From NCBI GenBank assembly GCA_020851395.1, contig JADZCW010000258.1, positions 1 to 14,389 on the forward strand: a stretch of DNA of 14,389 nucleotides. Direction: 5' to 3'. The number at the start of each line of letters is the position of its first letter. Position 1 is the first letter of the stretch. A program made the translations under genes and the position numbers. Source of the DNA: Phycisphaeraceae bacterium. GTDB lineage: Bacteria; Planctomycetota; Phycisphaerae; Phycisphaerales; Phycisphaeraceae. Under the pieces are notes generated by a model. It was not told where the DNA came from. It saw only the letters and a list, made by a program, of their open reading frames with translations, and made no database searches. Shown here piece by piece: positions 12,428-14,389 of this stretch.

Positions 12428-14170
12428 TTACCGTCCGGCGGCATGCAGGAGTTCCTCGGCCTGCTGACGGGTCGTTTTGGTGGCGTTCTTGCCCGCGAGC
12501 ATCTCGGCCAGCTCATCCACGCGCGGGTCTCCCGACAGCACCTCCACGCTCGTGCGCGTCTGCTCGCGGGGGCCGTCGACGTCCTTTCGGATGCGAAAGT
12601 GCCGGTCGGCGAAGGCGGCGATCTGGGGCAGGTGGGTGATGCACAGGACCTGGTGTCGATGGCTGTTCTTCTGGGCTGACTTGCCGCGCTTGGGCTTGGG
12701 CGCGTCGCCGGTCAGGGCGTGGAGTTTGCGGCCGATGACGGTGCCCATCCTCCCGCCGATGTTGGCGTCGATCTCGTCGAAGACCAGCACGCTCACGCGG
12801 TCACTGCCGGCCAGGATGGACTTGACCGCCAGCATGACGCGCGACAGCTCGCCCCCGGAGGCGATCTTCCGCAGCGGGCGGGCGGGCTGGCCGGGATTGG
12901 GACGGACCATCATCTCCACCAGTTCCAGGCCGCTGGCGGAGTCCTCCGCCGGCAGCAGGTCGACCATGAACTGCGACTCGGCCATGCCCAGCTCGGACAG
13001 CTCCTTCTCGACCAGGGGCCGCAGCTTCGCGGCGGCGGCCTGGCGCGCCGCGGTGAGTTGTTTGCCGACCTCCGCCAATTCCGCGCGCCACCCGGCAATC
13101 TGCTGGTCGATCTGGCTGACGTCGGCGTCCTGTCCCCGGAGCTCGCGGAGCTGGGCCTCGATCTGATCGCGGAAGACCAGCACGGCGGCCAAGGGGTCCT
13201 GGCCCGGGCCCGCGGCGCTGCCGTACTTGGCGATCATCCGGTTGAGAGTATTGAGGCGTGCCTCGACCTCGCCAAGTTCCTCGGGTTCGAGGTCGAGCCG
13301 GTCGAGGTAGCGTGCCAAATCCATCGCGACGTCGTGGAGGGTGTGGACGCTGGAGGTGACCTGCTTGGAGGGATCATTCAGGCGGTCGTCGATCTCGGCG
13401 AGCTGTTCGAGCACGTGCGCCATGGCGCGCAAGCGTTCGAGGATCGCCCCCTGGGTCTCATAGAGGGCGGAGTAGACCTGCCCGACGTCGCGTTTGAGCT
13501 TCTGCACGTTCGAGAGCCGGCGGTGGCGGTCCTTAAGCTCGTCGAACTCGCCGGCCACTGGGGCGGCGGTGTCGATCTCCTGGGCCTGGAATTCGAGCAA
13601 CTCGATCTGCTGCCCCCGGAAGTTGGCGCTCTGACGCAACTCGGTGGCGCGGCGCACCGCCTCGCCGACCTGCCGGTGCAGGGTCGAGAACTTCGCGCAT
13701 AACACCTCGCAGCCGGCGAAGGCGTCGAGTATGAGAAGCTGGTTCGAGGGCTTGAGGAGGAACTGGTGGTCGTGCTGACCGTGCACGTCCACGAGCAGTT
13801 CGCCCACGGCCTTGATCATCGCGGCCGTCGCCGGCTGGCCGTTGGCGGAAAAGCTCGACCGGCCCGAGGCGTGGAGCTTGCGGGTCAGCAGCAACTGCTC
13901 ACCGGCCGCGACGGTCTGGTCCAGCAGCCCGCTCACCGCGGAGGCCGTCGGCTCATCGCGCAGCTCGAACACGCCCGACACGCGTGACTCGTCCGCCCCC
14001 GGCCGCAGGTAGTCAGCCCCACTGCGCAGGCCCAACAGGATCTCGAACGCACCGAGGACGAGGCTCTTGCCCGCCCCGGTCTGGCCGGTGAAGCAGTTCA
14101 GGCCCTCGTGAAACTCCAAATGAGCCTCTTCGATCACCGCCAGGTTCGAGATGTGCAGTTCGCGGAGCAT
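12428..14170 (-). CDS. recN: DNA repair protein RecN
   Basis: An SMC-like ATPase that acts early at double-strand breaks and promotes end joining of sister molecules for RecA-dependent repair. It is 580 residues, near the family norm. N-terminal head: MLRELHISNLAVIEEAHLEF (1-20) and Walker A GQTGAGKS (29-36), with Gln where most RecN have Glu (GETGAGKS). LLVDVHGQHDHQFLL (125-139) is a RecN hallmark. Antiparallel coiled coil about 160-390. C-terminal head: signature ASGGELSR (437-444), Walker B VLVFDEID (461-468) and LCITHLPQIA (509-518) with the switch His513. After Walker B the sequence is ANIGGRMG rather than the usual TGVSGR type. A basic insert (about 490-507, with KPKRGKSAQK) precedes the last strand. 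No Shine-Dalgarno is seen before the ATG. It leads a recN-dus pair. Confidence 0.97.
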   Translation of the reverse strand: MLRELHISNLAVIEEAHLEFHEGLNCFTGQTGAGKSLVLGAFEILLGLRSGADYLRPGADESRVSGVFELRDEPTASAVSGLLDQTVAAGEQLLLTRKLHASGRSSFSANGQPATAAMIKAVGELLVDVHGQHDHQFLLKPSNQLLILDAFAGCEVLCAKFSTLHRQVGEAVRRATELRQSANFRGQQIELLEFQAQEIDTAAPVAGEFDELKDRHRRLSNVQKLKRDVGQVYSALYETQGAILERLRAMAHVLEQLAEIDDRLNDPSKQVTSSVHTLHDVAMDLARYLDRLDLEPEELGEVEARLNTLNRMIAKYGSAAGPGQDPLAAVLVFRDQIEAQLRELRGQDADVSQIDQQIAGWRAELAEVGKQLTAARQAAAAKLRPLVEKELSELGMAESQFMVDLLPAEDSASGLELVEMMVRPNPGQPARPLRKIASGGELSRVMLAVKSILAGSDRVSVLVFDEIDANIGGRMGTVIGRKLHALTGDAPKPKRGKSAQKNSHRHQVLCITHLPQIAAFADRHFRIRKDVDGPREQTRTSVEVLSGDPRVDELAEMLAGKNATKTTRQQAEELLHAAGR

Positions 14171-14209
14171 GGCTGATCGTGGGGTGCGGGGGGCGGGTCA
14201 GGTCCGCCT

Positions 14210-14215
14210 ATTTTA
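14210..14215 (-). promoter_or_regulatory. Candidate -10 box for recN
   Basis: TAAAAT on the minus strand (14215-14210) matches the -10 consensus at 5 of 6 bases and lies 40 nt upstream of the recN ATG, immediately after the tRNA terminator stem. The bases 17 nt further upstream (CAGGCA) are a poor -35 and belong to that stem. No LexA-type box was recognised. Confidence 0.3.
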
Positions 14216-14240
14216 AAACCCAGGCATGGACATGCCTGGG
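14215..14240 (-). terminator. Intrinsic terminator of tRNA-Leu
   Basis: On the minus strand CCCAGGCAT (14240-14232) pairs with ATGCCTGGG (14227-14219) around a 4-nt loop, followed by TTTT (14218-14215). The 9-bp perfect stem begins 32 nt after the tRNA 3' end. The T-run is short, but the stem is strong and the position is right. Confidence 0.7.
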
Positions 14241-14272
14241 CTTGACGGATTCCCTTGCAGGAGGGGTCTTAA

Positions 14273-14358
14273 TGCGGCCGAGAGGACTCGAACCTCCAAG
14301 GGATTTGACTCCCACCAGCACCTCAAGCTGGCGCGTCTGCCAATTTCGCCACGGCCGC
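14273..14358 (-). tRNA. tRNA-Leu (anticodon GAG)
   Basis: An 86-nt type II tRNA on the minus strand. The acceptor stem GCGGCCG (14358-14352) pairs with CGGCCGC (14280-14274), with discriminator A at 14273. The D-arm has GGCAGAC. The anticodon stem CCAGC/GCTGG encloses the loop TTGAGGT, giving anticodon GAG, which reads CUC and CUU leucine codons. A long variable arm (GGGA/TCCC) is characteristic of Leu and Ser tRNAs. The T-arm is GGAGG-TTCGAGT-CCTCT. The 3' CCA is not encoded (the next bases are TTA), so it must be added by a CCA-adding enzyme. Confidence 0.97.
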
Positions 14359-14389
14359 GGCTTGCTCGGGGAAACCAGGCCGGCTCGTC

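Noticed and set aside
12719..13702. 327-codon open frame on the plus strand
   Set aside because: It is antisense to recN, with composition typical of a shadow frame.

Overview
The window is GC-rich bacterial chromosome with tightly packed genes on both strands. The gene content points to Planctomycetota, most likely the Phycisphaerae side. The signs are a PEP-CTERM-anchored SGNH esterase with a dockerin repeat pair, paired bactofilins (one with a zinc ribbon), a GH10-like protein of a type I associate with planctomycetes, a sulfatase of the ICHDLG type, and a divergent RecN. This assignment is inference from family recall, not from a search.

Layout from left to right. Positions 41-1274 (minus) hold a small unknown protein and a family-4 Fe-S uracil-DNA glycosylase. 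Positions 1524-2665 (plus) hold a bactofilin followed by a zinc-ribbon bactofilin that starts inside the stop codon of the first. Converging on it, and overlapping it by 86 bp, is a minus-strand pair at 2580-4579: a GH10-like protein lacking both catalytic glutamates, and a membrane-anchored helix-hairpin-helix (ComEA-like) protein 2 nt downstream. A plus-strand pair at 4738-6584 encodes a phosphinothricin-acetyltransferase-like GNAT enzyme and a sulfatase without a signal peptide. Positions 6627-7091 (minus) hold an unknown beta-rich protein. Positions 7476-9668 (plus) hold an exported HEAT-repeat protein that appears to contain a degenerate receiver domain and ends in a strong intrinsic terminator. 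Positions 9767-11119 (minus) encode the SGNH/dockerin/PEP-CTERM protein. Positions 11343-14170 (minus) hold recN followed by a tRNA-dihydrouridine synthase. The right edge carries a type II tRNA-Leu(GAG) gene with its own terminator.

The genes fall into three loose themes: genome and RNA maintenance (UDG, RecN, Dus, tRNA-Leu, possibly the HhH protein); cell architecture (the bactofilin pair); and extracellular or carbohydrate functions (SGNH esterase, sulfatase, GH10-like protein). I see no CRISPR array, insertion sequence, phage gene, rRNA or recognisable defence island. The most interesting items are the inactivated GH10 fold coupled to an HhH protein, the exported HEAT protein with a pseudo-receiver, and the two-bactofilin operon with direct repeats upstream. 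None clearly forms a new multi-gene system.
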